In this document: piece after piece, positions 1-5,462 of the stretch | Layout: every line of letters begins with the position of its first letter | Numbering within the stretch: the first letter of the stretch is position 1 | From: a bacterium | GTDB lineage: Bacteria > Patescibacteriota > Gracilibacteria > JAUYGZ01 | Direction of reading: 5' to 3' | DNA length: 9,498 nucleotides | Assembly (NCBI GenBank): GCA_030699855.1 | Contig: JAUYKR010000149.1 | Coordinates: forward strand, 1 to 9,498 | Notes under the pieces: generated by a model | Database searches by the model: none | What the model was told of the DNA's origin: nothing | What the model saw: the letters and a program-made list of their open reading frames with translations, nothing else | Position numbers and translations under genes: made by a program

Positions 1-1839
1 TACATCCTCTACCGCGAGCAGCACCGTCAGCTCCGCCAGCGGGATCAGGCTTTGGTGGACGTGGAAAAAACCATGACCGAATACCTGAACCGTTCCGACT
101 GGCGGGTGCGAGCCAACTCCAACCAGGGTTATTCGCTCGGCGGTCTCATCCTTAACACTGCCGGAAAAATCACCGCCAATTATTGGCTCAGTCATATCTT
201 CAGTCCGGAGGCGGATCGAGCGCACCGTTCCGGTGATCTTCACATTCACGATCTCGACCTCTTCTGTGGTTATTGTGCCGGTTGGTCGCTGCGGGCTCTG
301 CTGGCCGAGGGTTTTAATGGCGTTTCCAATCGGGTCGACTGCAAACCGCCGATGCACCTTTCTTCCGCCGTCGGGCAAATGGTGAACTTTCTGGGAACCA
401 TGCAAAACGAATGGGCCGGTGCCCAAGCTTTTTCCAGCTTCGATACCTACCTGGCTCCTTATGTTCATCAGTTTCGTTTGGATGTTGAGCGGGAGTTGGA
501 CGACATCAAATCCCCTCTGCGGGGTTGGGAACGGGAGGATTACGTCCACCAGCGTGTTTTCGATCATACCAAGCAAAATGTTCAAGCCTTTGTTTTCAAC
601 CTGAATGTCCCTTCCCGCTGGGGATCCCAGTCTCCGTTTACCAACATCACGCTGGACTGGACTTGTCCGGAGGATCTTCGCGACAAACCGGCGGCTATCG
701 GCGGTGCCGACCAAAAGTTCAGCTATGGCGATTGTCAGGGGGAAATGGATTTGATCAATAAGGCTTTCATCCAGGTGATGACGGAAGGCGACGCCGCCGG
801 ACGAGTATTTACTTTTCCCATTCCCACCTACAACATCACCAAAGACTTCGACTGGAACCATCCCAACTGCGATCTGCTCTTCGAAATGACGGCCAAATAC
901 GGCATGCCGTACTTTCAAAACTTCATCAACTCTTCCCTGGAACCCCACATGGTTCGGTCGATGTGCTGCCGTCTTCAACTCGACTTGAGCGAACTGCTCA
1001 TGCGCGGCAATGGCCTGTTCGGTTCGGCCGAAATGACGGGCAGTATTGGTGTGGTAACCCTCAATGCCGCTCGGATTGGTTATCTCTTCAAAGGCGATAA
1101 GGGAGGGCTTTTGAAGAGAGTGGGGTATCTGATGGATCTTGCCAAGAGCACGCTGGAACAGCGTCGTCAGGTGGTGGAAAAGAACTTTCAAAACGGACTG
1201 CTTCCGTATTCCAAACGTTACCTGGGGAATCTGAACAATCACTTTTCCACTATCGGGATCAACGGGCTCAACGAGTGCATTCGCAACTTTACCGATGACC
1301 AACATAATGTCGCTGATGAGTGGGGGCAAAATTTTGCCGAGGAAGTGTTGTTGTTCATGCGCGATCGACTTAAGCAATACCAGGAAGAAACGGGAAACCT
1401 CTACAACCTGGAGGCCACGCCGGCGGAGGGAACCACTTATCGTTTTGCCAAAGAGGATCAGAAGCGTTTTCCGGACATTATCCAGGCTGGGACGGCGGAA
1501 GCGCCGTATTACACCAATTCTTCTCAGCTTCCCGTTGGTTATACTGAAGATGCCTTCGAGGCCCTGGAACTCCAAGACCGCCTGCAGACCAAGTACACCG
1601 GTGGGACTGTTCTTCATCTGTACATGGGCGAGCGTATTTCCAGCGCTGAGGCCTGCAAACAACTGGTGAAGCGGGCGCTGACTCACTTTAAGCTGCCCTA
1701 TATCACTATTACTCCCACTTTTAGCATTTGTCCCACTCACGGGTATTTGAAAGGTGAACATGAGTATTGCCCAAAGTGTGATGATGTTCTTCTTGATCAA
1801 CTGAGAACTTCTCAAAAGGAGGAACCGGTTTTGGTATAA
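1..1839 (+). CDS. nrdD: Anaerobic ribonucleoside-triphosphate reductase (class III RNR), catalytic body; 5' end outside the window
   Basis: This enzyme reduces ribonucleotides to deoxyribonucleotides without oxygen, using a glycyl radical made by NrdG. The frame is open from base 1, giving 612 visible codons. The TTG at 52 is not a start, because the preceding residues (YILYREQHRQLRQ) are typical of the linker after an NrdD ATP-cone; that cone must lie upstream. Visible hallmarks are HIHDLDLFCGYCAGW with Cys codons at 265 and 274, the MCCRL motif with Cys codons at 964 and 967 (this region holds the thiyl-radical Cys in the family), GNGLFG followed by TGSIGVVTLN, and a zinc-site-like CPTHGY...CPKC (Cys codons 1729, 1768, 1777). 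The frame ends at TAA 1837-1839, about 20 residues after CPKC and before the glycyl-radical motif every functional NrdD needs. That motif appears in another frame at 1863-2054. The GYCAGW type resembles NrdDs thought to use redoxins rather than formate, which fits the redoxin gene downstream. The family assignment is secure; how the split works is unknown. Confidence 0.95.
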   Translation, partial: YILYREQHRQLRQRDQALVDVEKTMTEYLNRSDWRVRANSNQGYSLGGLILNTAGKITANYWLSHIFSPEADRAHRSGDLHIHDLDLFCGYCAGWSLRALLAEGFNGVSNRVDCKPPMHLSSAVGQMVNFLGTMQNEWAGAQAFSSFDTYLAPYVHQFRLDVERELDDIKSPLRGWEREDYVHQRVFDHTKQNVQAFVFNLNVPSRWGSQSPFTNITLDWTCPEDLRDKPAAIGGADQKFSYGDCQGEMDLINKAFIQVMTEGDAAGRVFTFPIPTYNITKDFDWNHPNCDLLFEMTAKYGMPYFQNFINSSLEPHMVRSMCCRLQLDLSELLMRGNGLFGSAEMTGSIGVVTLNAARIGYLFKGDKGGLLKRVGYLMDLAKSTLEQRRQVVEKNFQNGLLPYSKRYLGNLNNHFSTIGINGLNECIRNFTDDQHNVADEWGQNFAEEVLLFMRDRLKQYQEETGNLYNLEATPAEGTTYRFAKEDQKRFPDIIQAGTAEAPYYTNSSQLPVGYTEDAFEALELQDRLQTKYTGGTVLHLYMGERISSAEACKQLVKRALTHFKLPYITITPTFSICPTHGYLKGEHEYCPKCDDVLLDQLRTSQKEEPVLV

Positions 1840-1840
1840 A
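1835..1840 (+). promoter_or_regulatory. Possible extended -10 promoter overlapping the nrdD stop codon
   Basis: TATAAA at 1835-1840 follows TGG (1832-1834), which reads as an extended -10 element. The hexamer overlaps the TAA stop. There is no convincing -35: the best-placed hexamer (1812-1817) matches only 3 of 6 consensus bases. Initiation near 1847 would give a leader of about 16 nt before the ATG at 1863. Such a promoter could express the glycyl-radical ORF, redoxin and nrdG separately from the nrdD body. The tract is AT-rich, so a chance match is possible. Confidence 0.3.
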
Positions 1841-1862
1841 TTTTTATTTCTTCATTTTTTTT

Positions 1863-2054
1863 ATGTCTTCTCAAATCAGCCAGGGCGATCTGCTCGCCCA
1901 GCATGCCGATAGGCGCAGCAAGTGCGAGGTTTGGACCCGGGTGATGGGTTATCACCGTCCGGTTTCCCAGTTTAATCTGGGCAAGCAATCCGAACACTAT
2001 GAGCGCAGTCATTTTTCTGAGTCTTGTAGCGTCGGTTCACCACATGGCTGTTAA
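1863..2054 (+). CDS. NrdD C-terminal glycyl-radical domain as a separate ORF
   Basis: This 63-residue ORF contains CEVWTRVMGYHRPV followed by FNLGKQSEHYERSHF, the C-terminal signature of class III RNR. The radical-bearing Gly is residue 29 (codon 1947-1949) in RVMGY. It lies 23 nt downstream of the nrdD stop, in the frame one base back. That frame is open only from 1797, after a TGA at 1794. The ATG at 1863 has no adjacent Shine-Dalgarno; a strong AAAAGGAGG sits about 40 nt upstream inside nrdD. The bases between (1840-1862) are almost all T/A and read as FYFFIFF in this frame, unlike an NrdD linker, so one miscalled base would not restore a convincing fusion. It may be a separately translated radical subunit, the product of a frameshift, or the tail of a broken gene. 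GrcA (YfiD), which replaces the damaged radical domain of pyruvate formate-lyase, is a known precedent for such a domain acting as a separate peptide. Confidence 0.75.
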   Translation: MSSQISQGDLLAQHADRRSKCEVWTRVMGYHRPVSQFNLGKQSEHYERSHFSESCSVGSPHGC

Positions 2055-2063
2055 TCTTTTTCT

Positions 2064-2339
2064 ATGTATCTCCTCTTTACCACTCCCAGTTGTCCCAACT
2101 GTCCAAGGGCGAAATCCTTACTGGCTCAGTCGGGTATTCCCGTTGAGTTGATAGACGCCGGCGAAAGAGAGGGCTTGGAGAAGGCCAGAAAATTTCATGT
2201 TGCCCATGTTCCCACACTGTTAGAACTTTCTTCGCAATCAAATGAAGTTCTTCATCAGTACGATGGATTAGAAAAGATCACTACTTTTTTACAATCTGTA
2301 AATGCTGATCGCGGGATTTCAAAAACTCACGCTTCTTGA
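2064..2339 (+). CDS. NrdH/glutaredoxin-like small redoxin
   Basis: A 91-residue thioredoxin-fold protein, probably cytoplasmic. An N-terminal beta strand (MYLLFTTPSC) leads into the redox motif CPNC at residues 10-13, and a VPT near residue 50 supplies the cis-proline that faces the active site in this fold. The length and the CPxC motif fit NrdH or glutaredoxin-like donors, which reduce ribonucleotide reductases. The gene starts 9 nt after the glycyl-radical ORF, and its last 38 nt overlap nrdG, so the three are probably co-transcribed and this frame is probably coupled to nrdG. No Shine-Dalgarno precedes the ATG. The C-terminal residues after about 80 lie in the overlap and look unstructured. 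A role as electron donor to this NrdD is inferred from the location. Its partner reductase is not visible here. Confidence 0.85.
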   Translation: MYLLFTTPSCPNCPRAKSLLAQSGIPVELIDAGEREGLEKARKFHVAHVPTLLELSSQSNEVLHQYDGLEKITTFLQSVNADRGISKTHAS

Positions 2340-3000
2340 TTATCCGGATAAGCTGGCGGCGCTGATCTTTACCCAGGGCTGTAATTTTGCCTGTGATTAT
2401 TGCCACAATGCGGAGATGATCTCTCCCTTCCGCATGCTGCCTTATGATGCTCAGTTAGAGCCGGAAAATATCCTTACGTTTCTTTCTCATCGTATCGGCA
2501 AACTCGATGGAGTGGTCATCAGCGGAGGAGAGCCCACGCTTCAGCCGGATCTCGATCACTTTCTGATGCAGATCAAAGCCATGGGTTTTTTAGTTAAACT
2601 TGATACCAATGGTTCTCACCCGGAAGTGGTCAAAAAACTGATCGATTTGGGTTTGCTCGACTTCATTGCCATGGATATCAAATACAGCCCGGAGGGCTAT
2701 CGAAAGTACGTAAAATCCGTTGCCTTCGAAACCATTCAGGATTGCGTCCGGCTGATTATGACTTCGGGGGTACCATATGAGTTTCGCTCAACCTTGCTTC
2801 CCTACGAACATAACCGTCACCGGCTTCAGGAAATGGGGGAAATCATCCAGGGAGCAGAGCGTTGGTATCTGCAAAACTTTCGTCCCCTCAAAACCCTCAG
2901 CCGATTCCGGCAAACGGAACGGGGATTTGCCGAGCATGATCTCGATCAGTTTCAGCACCTTGCTCAAAAGTATGCTCAGCAAGTGGCAGTCAGGGTTTAG
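2302..3000 (+). CDS. nrdG: Anaerobic RNR activating protein (radical SAM activase)
   Basis: A 232-residue radical SAM enzyme. It uses a 4Fe-4S cluster to cleave S-adenosylmethionine and abstract hydrogen from the NrdD glycine, creating the storage radical. The cluster ligands are in QGCNFACDYCHN, a CX3CX2C motif with Cys 27, 31 and 34. The SAM-contacting GGEPT lies at residues 75-79. The N-terminus (GFQKLTLLDYPDKLAALIFTQ) matches the start expected for the NrdG2-type activase, which supports the ATG at 2302 although it overlaps the redoxin gene by 38 nt and lacks a Shine-Dalgarno. The C-terminus YLQNFRP also fits the family. The gene ends with TAG just before a bidirectional terminator, so it closes the nrd operon. 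Its substrate here would be the glycine at codon 1947, on the small separate ORF rather than on the main NrdD chain. Confidence 0.95.
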   Translation: MLIAGFQKLTLLDYPDKLAALIFTQGCNFACDYCHNAEMISPFRMLPYDAQLEPENILTFLSHRIGKLDGVVISGGEPTLQPDLDHFLMQIKAMGFLVKLDTNGSHPEVVKKLIDLGLLDFIAMDIKYSPEGYRKYVKSVAFETIQDCVRLIMTSGVPYEFRSTLLPYEHNRHRLQEMGEIIQGAERWYLQNFRPLKTLSRFRQTERGFAEHDLDQFQHLAQKYAQQVAVRV

Positions 3001-3015
3001 GAAATTGATGGTACT

Positions 3016-3067
3016 AAAAAAACAGCATCAGGGCTTATTTCCTTTCTTGACCTAAGCCGCTGTTTTT
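3016..3067. terminator. Bidirectional terminator between nrdG and rpmA
   Basis: AAAAACAGC (3018-3026) pairs with GCTGTTTTT (3059-3067). Inside it GGCTTA (3032-3037) pairs with TAAGCC (3053-3058). This gives a two-part stem with a 5-nt bulge on one side. Read on the plus strand it ends in T5 and can stop nrd transcripts. Read on the minus strand it ends in T7 and can stop rpmA transcripts. The TAG stop of rpmA (3052-3054) lies in the hairpin. Confidence 0.75.
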
Positions 3068-3342
3068 GCGGGCATCACGTGAACGATGGTGTCGTAGTGC
3101 GTCTGACCGTTGAACTTTTTTTGTCTTTTCTCAGTAAAGGTCACCACGCCTTCGCGGGTGGCATAGATGGTAAAGTCTCGGCCCATGTCCACACCCTGGC
3201 CGGGAAACCATTGAGTGCCCTTTTGTCGAACGATGATATTTCCGGGAATCACGACTTGTCCGCCAAAGCGTTTAATACCTCGGCGTTTCGACTGCGAATC
3301 CCGGACGTTTTGGGTAGAACCTGCGGCTTTTTTATGCGCCAT
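3052..3342 (-). CDS. rpmA: 50S ribosomal protein bL27
   Basis: A 96-residue protein of the large ribosomal subunit whose N-terminus reaches toward the peptidyl-transferase centre. The sequence opens MAHKKAAGST and carries KRFGGQVVIPGNIIVRQ and FPGQGVDMGRDFT, the conserved core of bL27. There is no extra N-terminal peptide of the kind cleaved in Firmicutes. The usual GGSTRNGRDS segment reads AGSTQNVRDS here: Gly to Ala, Arg to Gln, and Gly to Val next to the conserved RDS. The gene stands alone, whereas rpmA normally follows rplU (bL21); no rplU lies within the window. It converges on nrdG across a shared terminator and diverges from the methyltransferase. I see no convincing promoter or strong Shine-Dalgarno upstream. 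Confidence 0.96.
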   Translation of the reverse strand: MAHKKAAGSTQNVRDSQSKRRGIKRFGGQVVIPGNIIVRQKGTQWFPGQGVDMGRDFTIYATREGVVTFTEKRQKKFNGQTHYDTIVHVMPAKTAA

Positions 3343-3373
3343 TTGGTTTTCTAAAGACGAACAGGAGTTTACT

Positions 3374-3442
3374 ATGGAATTGTCTTTTTTGGCAAGGTCT
3401 TATGGATCAAAAATTCCTTCGGCGACTCAGCAACCTGTATAA
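3374..3442 (+). CDS. Possible 22-codon leader ORF upstream of the methyltransferase
   Basis: An ATG at 3374 follows AGGAG (3363-3367) at a 6-nt spacing, one of the two strongest Shine-Dalgarno signals in the window. It opens a 22-residue frame (MELSFLARSYGSK...) that ends at TAA 3440-3442. The frame overlaps the first 41 nt of the methyltransferase in another register. It may be a leader peptide that couples or limits methyltransferase translation. It resembles nothing I know and could be fortuitous. Confidence 0.25.
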   Translation: MELSFLARSYGSKIPSATQQPV

Positions 3443-4007
3443 AAAAAGTGATCAACTTCTTGCGTCCGGACGCTTTGGTGAGGGCTTGTGGCCGCTGGAC
3501 GCGGCAGTTGGGCAGTTGCTGCACTATGTGATCCTCTTCAAAAAACTCAAAAAAGGCCTGGAGGTGGGGGCCGGGGTGGGGTACTCCAGCTCTTGGTTCA
3601 TATCAGCTTTTCATCAGACAAAAGGGAAGCTGGTGGGTCTGGAATACTTCTTGCCCAAGGTTGGGCAATTGGAGAAACATCTCCAACAGTTATTTGGGTC
3701 GGCGTATGTAAAGACCGCAGATGTGGTTCCCTCCGAATTTACCCAATGGCTGAAGAAATCAGGGAGAGGAAAGTTTGATTTTGTTTTCTTCGACCAGCGC
3801 AAGATGGACTATTTGCCGCATTTGAAACTGCTGATCCCGCGTTTAAAAAAAGGAGCCTATATCTGCGCCGACAATGTTGTCTCTCATTATCACGAGTGTG
3901 AGGAATACCTCAGATTTTTGCGAAGGGATAAACGTTTTCAAACGGTTACCCTGGAGTTGGGTCAGGGTTTGGAGATCAGTCGCTATGTCGGAGAGAATAC
4001 CTTGTGA
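3402..4007 (+). CDS. Predicted class I SAM-dependent O-methyltransferase (COMT/COG4122-like)
   Basis: A 201-residue soluble methyltransferase. SAM-binding motif I is LEVGAGVGYSSS (residues 53-64), and an acidic residue ends strand 2 (GLEYF, E81). FDFVFFDQRK (125-134) and ADNV (156-159) supply the Asp and Asp-Asn pair that bind a divalent metal in catechol O-methyltransferase-like enzymes. The length is slightly short for the family. The N-terminal helix FLRRLSNLYKK fits better than the alternative frame starting at 3374, so I chose the ATG at 3402. Its Shine-Dalgarno is weak (AAGG, 3394-3397). It shares an intergenic region with divergent rpmA and converges with the minus-strand gene at 4010; the two stops are only 2 nt apart, with no terminator between. 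The substrate cannot be inferred; neighbours suggest no pathway. Confidence 0.8.
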   Translation: MDQKFLRRLSNLYKKSDQLLASGRFGEGLWPLDAAVGQLLHYVILFKKLKKGLEVGAGVGYSSSWFISAFHQTKGKLVGLEYFLPKVGQLEKHLQQLFGSAYVKTADVVPSEFTQWLKKSGRGKFDFVFFDQRKMDYLPHLKLLIPRLKKGAYICADNVVSHYHECEEYLRFLRRDKRFQTVTLELGQGLEISRYVGENTL

Positions 4008-4009
4008 TA

Positions 4010-4492
4010 TTATTGACCGATTGCAGCACGAAAGCCAAAATGTATTTTGTCATATTCACGGAGGTCTTGTTCCCAATCGTCAATACTCCATTGAACTTTC
4101 GGAACGCTTATTTCGTCTCGTGGTATTGTGTTCGGCCTTACTCCGAATACATTCCAGTCGTGTAATGATGGGTCGGTGATCAGCAGTTTCATATGATGAG
4201 CTCCGACGATAAAATATGCATCTTGCTTACCCTTCTCATTCTTCAATTGTAAAGCAAACGCCTCGCTTCTTCCCCTATACGTTAAAAATCGTGCGCGACT
4301 GAATAACTCAAGAAACTGTTGATAGTGCTGATTGCCTTCAACGACTTCATTGTAGAGTCTTGATTGTTCTTCTGGTGAGAGCAGTTTCATTTTTTCAAAA
4401 ATTTCTCGAACTAATCTGTCCATGAAATCTCTTTCATTTTCATTTGATGATGTTACATCCAATGGTATTTGAAAGATGCTACAGAGTTTCAT
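4010..4492 (-). CDS. C-terminal part of an interrupted TraB/TIKI/ChaN-like protein
   Basis: A 160-codon frame if started at the ATG at 4492-4490 (a TTG lies one codon upstream). The first part is helical and charged (FMDRLVREIFEKMKLLSPEEQ). It later contains DAYFIVGAHHMKLLI, a hydrophobic strand ending in GxxH that resembles the second GX2H motif of the TraB/TIKI superfamily. The C-terminus (VQWSIDDWEQDLREYDK) is acidic. The frame is in phase with the upstream gene (4673-5302). The 60 codons between that gene's TAA and this ATG contain no stop and read like normal protein, so this is more likely the second half of one gene than an independent gene. No Shine-Dalgarno precedes the ATG. It ends in TAA 2 nt from the methyltransferase stop. 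The region is AT-richer than its neighbours (17 G+C of 60 at 4381-4440). The fold is inferred from short motifs only. Confidence 0.6.
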   Translation of the reverse strand: MKLCSIFQIPLDVTSSNENERDFMDRLVREIFEKMKLLSPEEQSRLYNEVVEGNQHYQQFLELFSRARFLTYRGRSEAFALQLKNEKGKQDAYFIVGAHHMKLLITDPSLHDWNVFGVRPNTIPRDEISVPKVQWSIDDWEQDLREYDKIHFGFRAAIGQ

Positions 4493-4672
4493 CAAAATTT
4501 CTCGTTTGGCATTGGGGAAATGAATGTTGTCAGCAATATTTGCTGAATTCTCATTTCTTTGAAATGCATTGGAGTCGAGATCGATCCCACGTGAATCCAG
4601 GTCTACTTCATAAATCCCTTCAAGGGCTATGTACGCTCTCCTTATTCTTCCATCTTTTCCGTATTTTGGTAA
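4493..4672 (-). other. In-frame open stretch joining the two halves of the interrupted gene
   Basis: Reading on from the TAA at 4675-4673 in the same phase, 60 sense codons follow before the ATG at 4492. They translate to plausible protein (RRAYIALEGIYEVDLD, then HFPNAKREIL) with no further stop. No start codon with a ribosome site is apparent within them. The stretch therefore looks like coding sequence left untranslated, or translated only by readthrough. Confidence 0.6.
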
Positions 4673-5302
4673 TTATTCGAGGGGTACTTCGCCTACACCG
4701 GACCCCTTCAGTGGTTCGGTATGAGTTAACTGTCGACCATTTTCTATCCCTTCAATAAATTGAGTTCCTGATCCCATAGCATGGAGCAGGTGGGCTATTT
4801 TCAAAATGTCAGCCTGTACTTCAATGGTTTGTTTATCCTTTTCAGGATCTTCATTCCTGGTTGAATTTTTTGAAAAATGCTGCTGGGCGATGATGTATAA
4901 ATTCGGTTTCTTTGGATCATAGTTCTCTGGTACGGTCACTTCACCATAGGCCGCCAGCAATGCGGGCAATTGCGTTGGGATCTGATCTCGGTCTATGTCG
5001 GGATCGTATTCCACCGGACTCAGCAGCTCTTCCAAGTCGAGAAATTGAGGGACGGTATTTCGGCGATGGTGGGTGATGATGCTCTGTACTGCAACTCCCG
5101 CAGTCGCAACTACGACACCGCAGGCTAATACAACTTTTGCAATATGGACCCGAACTCTCGCTCTTGCTTCTCGTAAACGAGTCTGATCATTGGGCCTTAA
5201 CCGTCTTTTTGCTTTTTCTTTCAATTCTAATTCAGCTCTCAATTTTTTTGCCGAGATTAATCTCTCATCTCCTTGAAAAAATTTTGTTAATTTCTCGATC
5301 AT
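4673..5302 (-). CDS. Membrane-anchored N-terminal part of an interrupted TraB/TIKI/ChaN-like protein
   Basis: A 209-residue frame from the ATG at 5302; the TTG two codons upstream is less likely. Residues 1-52 are very basic and charged. Residues about 53-75 form one transmembrane helix (IAKVVLACGVVVATAGVAV), so the rest would lie outside the membrane. A soluble domain follows: NLYIIAQQHF (134-143) is a strand ending in xxxH, like the first GX2H motif of the TraB/TIKI fold with Ala for Gly. Then comes a helix (EVQADILKIAHLLHAM) and FIEGIENG (182-189) with a conserved-looking Glu. The frame then stops at TAA 4675-4673, before the second GxxH of such a domain, which appears in phase downstream. 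The gene is divergent from purD across about 160 nt. It may be a pseudogene by nonsense mutation, a readthrough gene, or a sequence error. A catalytic role is not established. Confidence 0.65.
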   Translation of the reverse strand: MIEKLTKFFQGDERLISAKKLRAELELKEKAKRRLRPNDQTRLREARARVRVHIAKVVLACGVVVATAGVAVQSIITHHRRNTVPQFLDLEELLSPVEYDPDIDRDQIPTQLPALLAAYGEVTVPENYDPKKPNLYIIAQQHFSKNSTRNEDPEKDKQTIEVQADILKIAHLLHAMGSGTQFIEGIENGRQLTHTEPLKGSGVGEVPLE

Positions 5303-5351
5303 CGGCAAATTATTTGTAATGGAATGGTGTTCATACTATCACAAAACTTAC

Positions 5352-5380
5352 GGTTTCCTAATGATAATGCGCGGGAAACC
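5352..5380. repeat. 7-bp inverted repeat in the divergent intergenic region
   Basis: GGTTTCC (5352-5358) and GGAAACC (5374-5380) are perfect inverted copies separated by 15 nt. A -10-like GATAAT (5363-5368) lies in the spacer. The pair sits between the minus-strand anchored protein and purD, so it could be an operator acting on either. A match this short may be chance. I see nothing else definite in 5303-5409. Confidence 0.3.
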
Positions 5381-5409
5381 TCTATCCCCGATGTGTTCCC
5401 TCCGCATAT

Positions 5410-5437
5410 TTGTGAGCGTTCGAGAGGGTGCTACACT
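5410..5437 (+). promoter_or_regulatory. Candidate purD promoter
   Basis: TTGTGA (5410-5415) and TACACT (5432-5437) are separated by 16 nt. Each matches 4 of 6 sigma70-type consensus bases. Initiation near 5444 would leave a leader of about 20 nt before the ATG at 5463. This is a match by eye only. Confidence 0.3.
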
Positions 5438-5462
5438 GCAGTTGTTCTTTTTTGAGCGTACT

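Noticed and set aside
52..1839. TTG at 52 as the start of nrdD
   Set aside because: The frame is open to base 1 and the residues before it fit the NrdD linker, so the gene is cut by the window edge.
1797..1862. A simple programmed -1 frameshift producing full-length NrdD
   Set aside because: No X XXY YYZ heptamer in the correct phase; the best candidate is an A_AAG at 1815-1818. The shifted frame also reads through a Phe/Tyr-rich tract unlike an NrdD linker. Not excluded, but not supported.
1837..4675. Reassignment of TAA (or of TGA, as in Gracilibacteria) to explain the interruptions
   Set aside because: Reading through the nrdD TAA does not reach the glycyl-radical frame. TGA closes the redoxin, methyltransferase and purD where family ends are expected, and no in-frame TAA or TGA lies within the intact genes.
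5319..5462. N-terminal extension of PurD from the ATG at 5319
   Set aside because: The extra 48 residues are not PurD-like, and the conserved first strand begins at the ATG at 5463.
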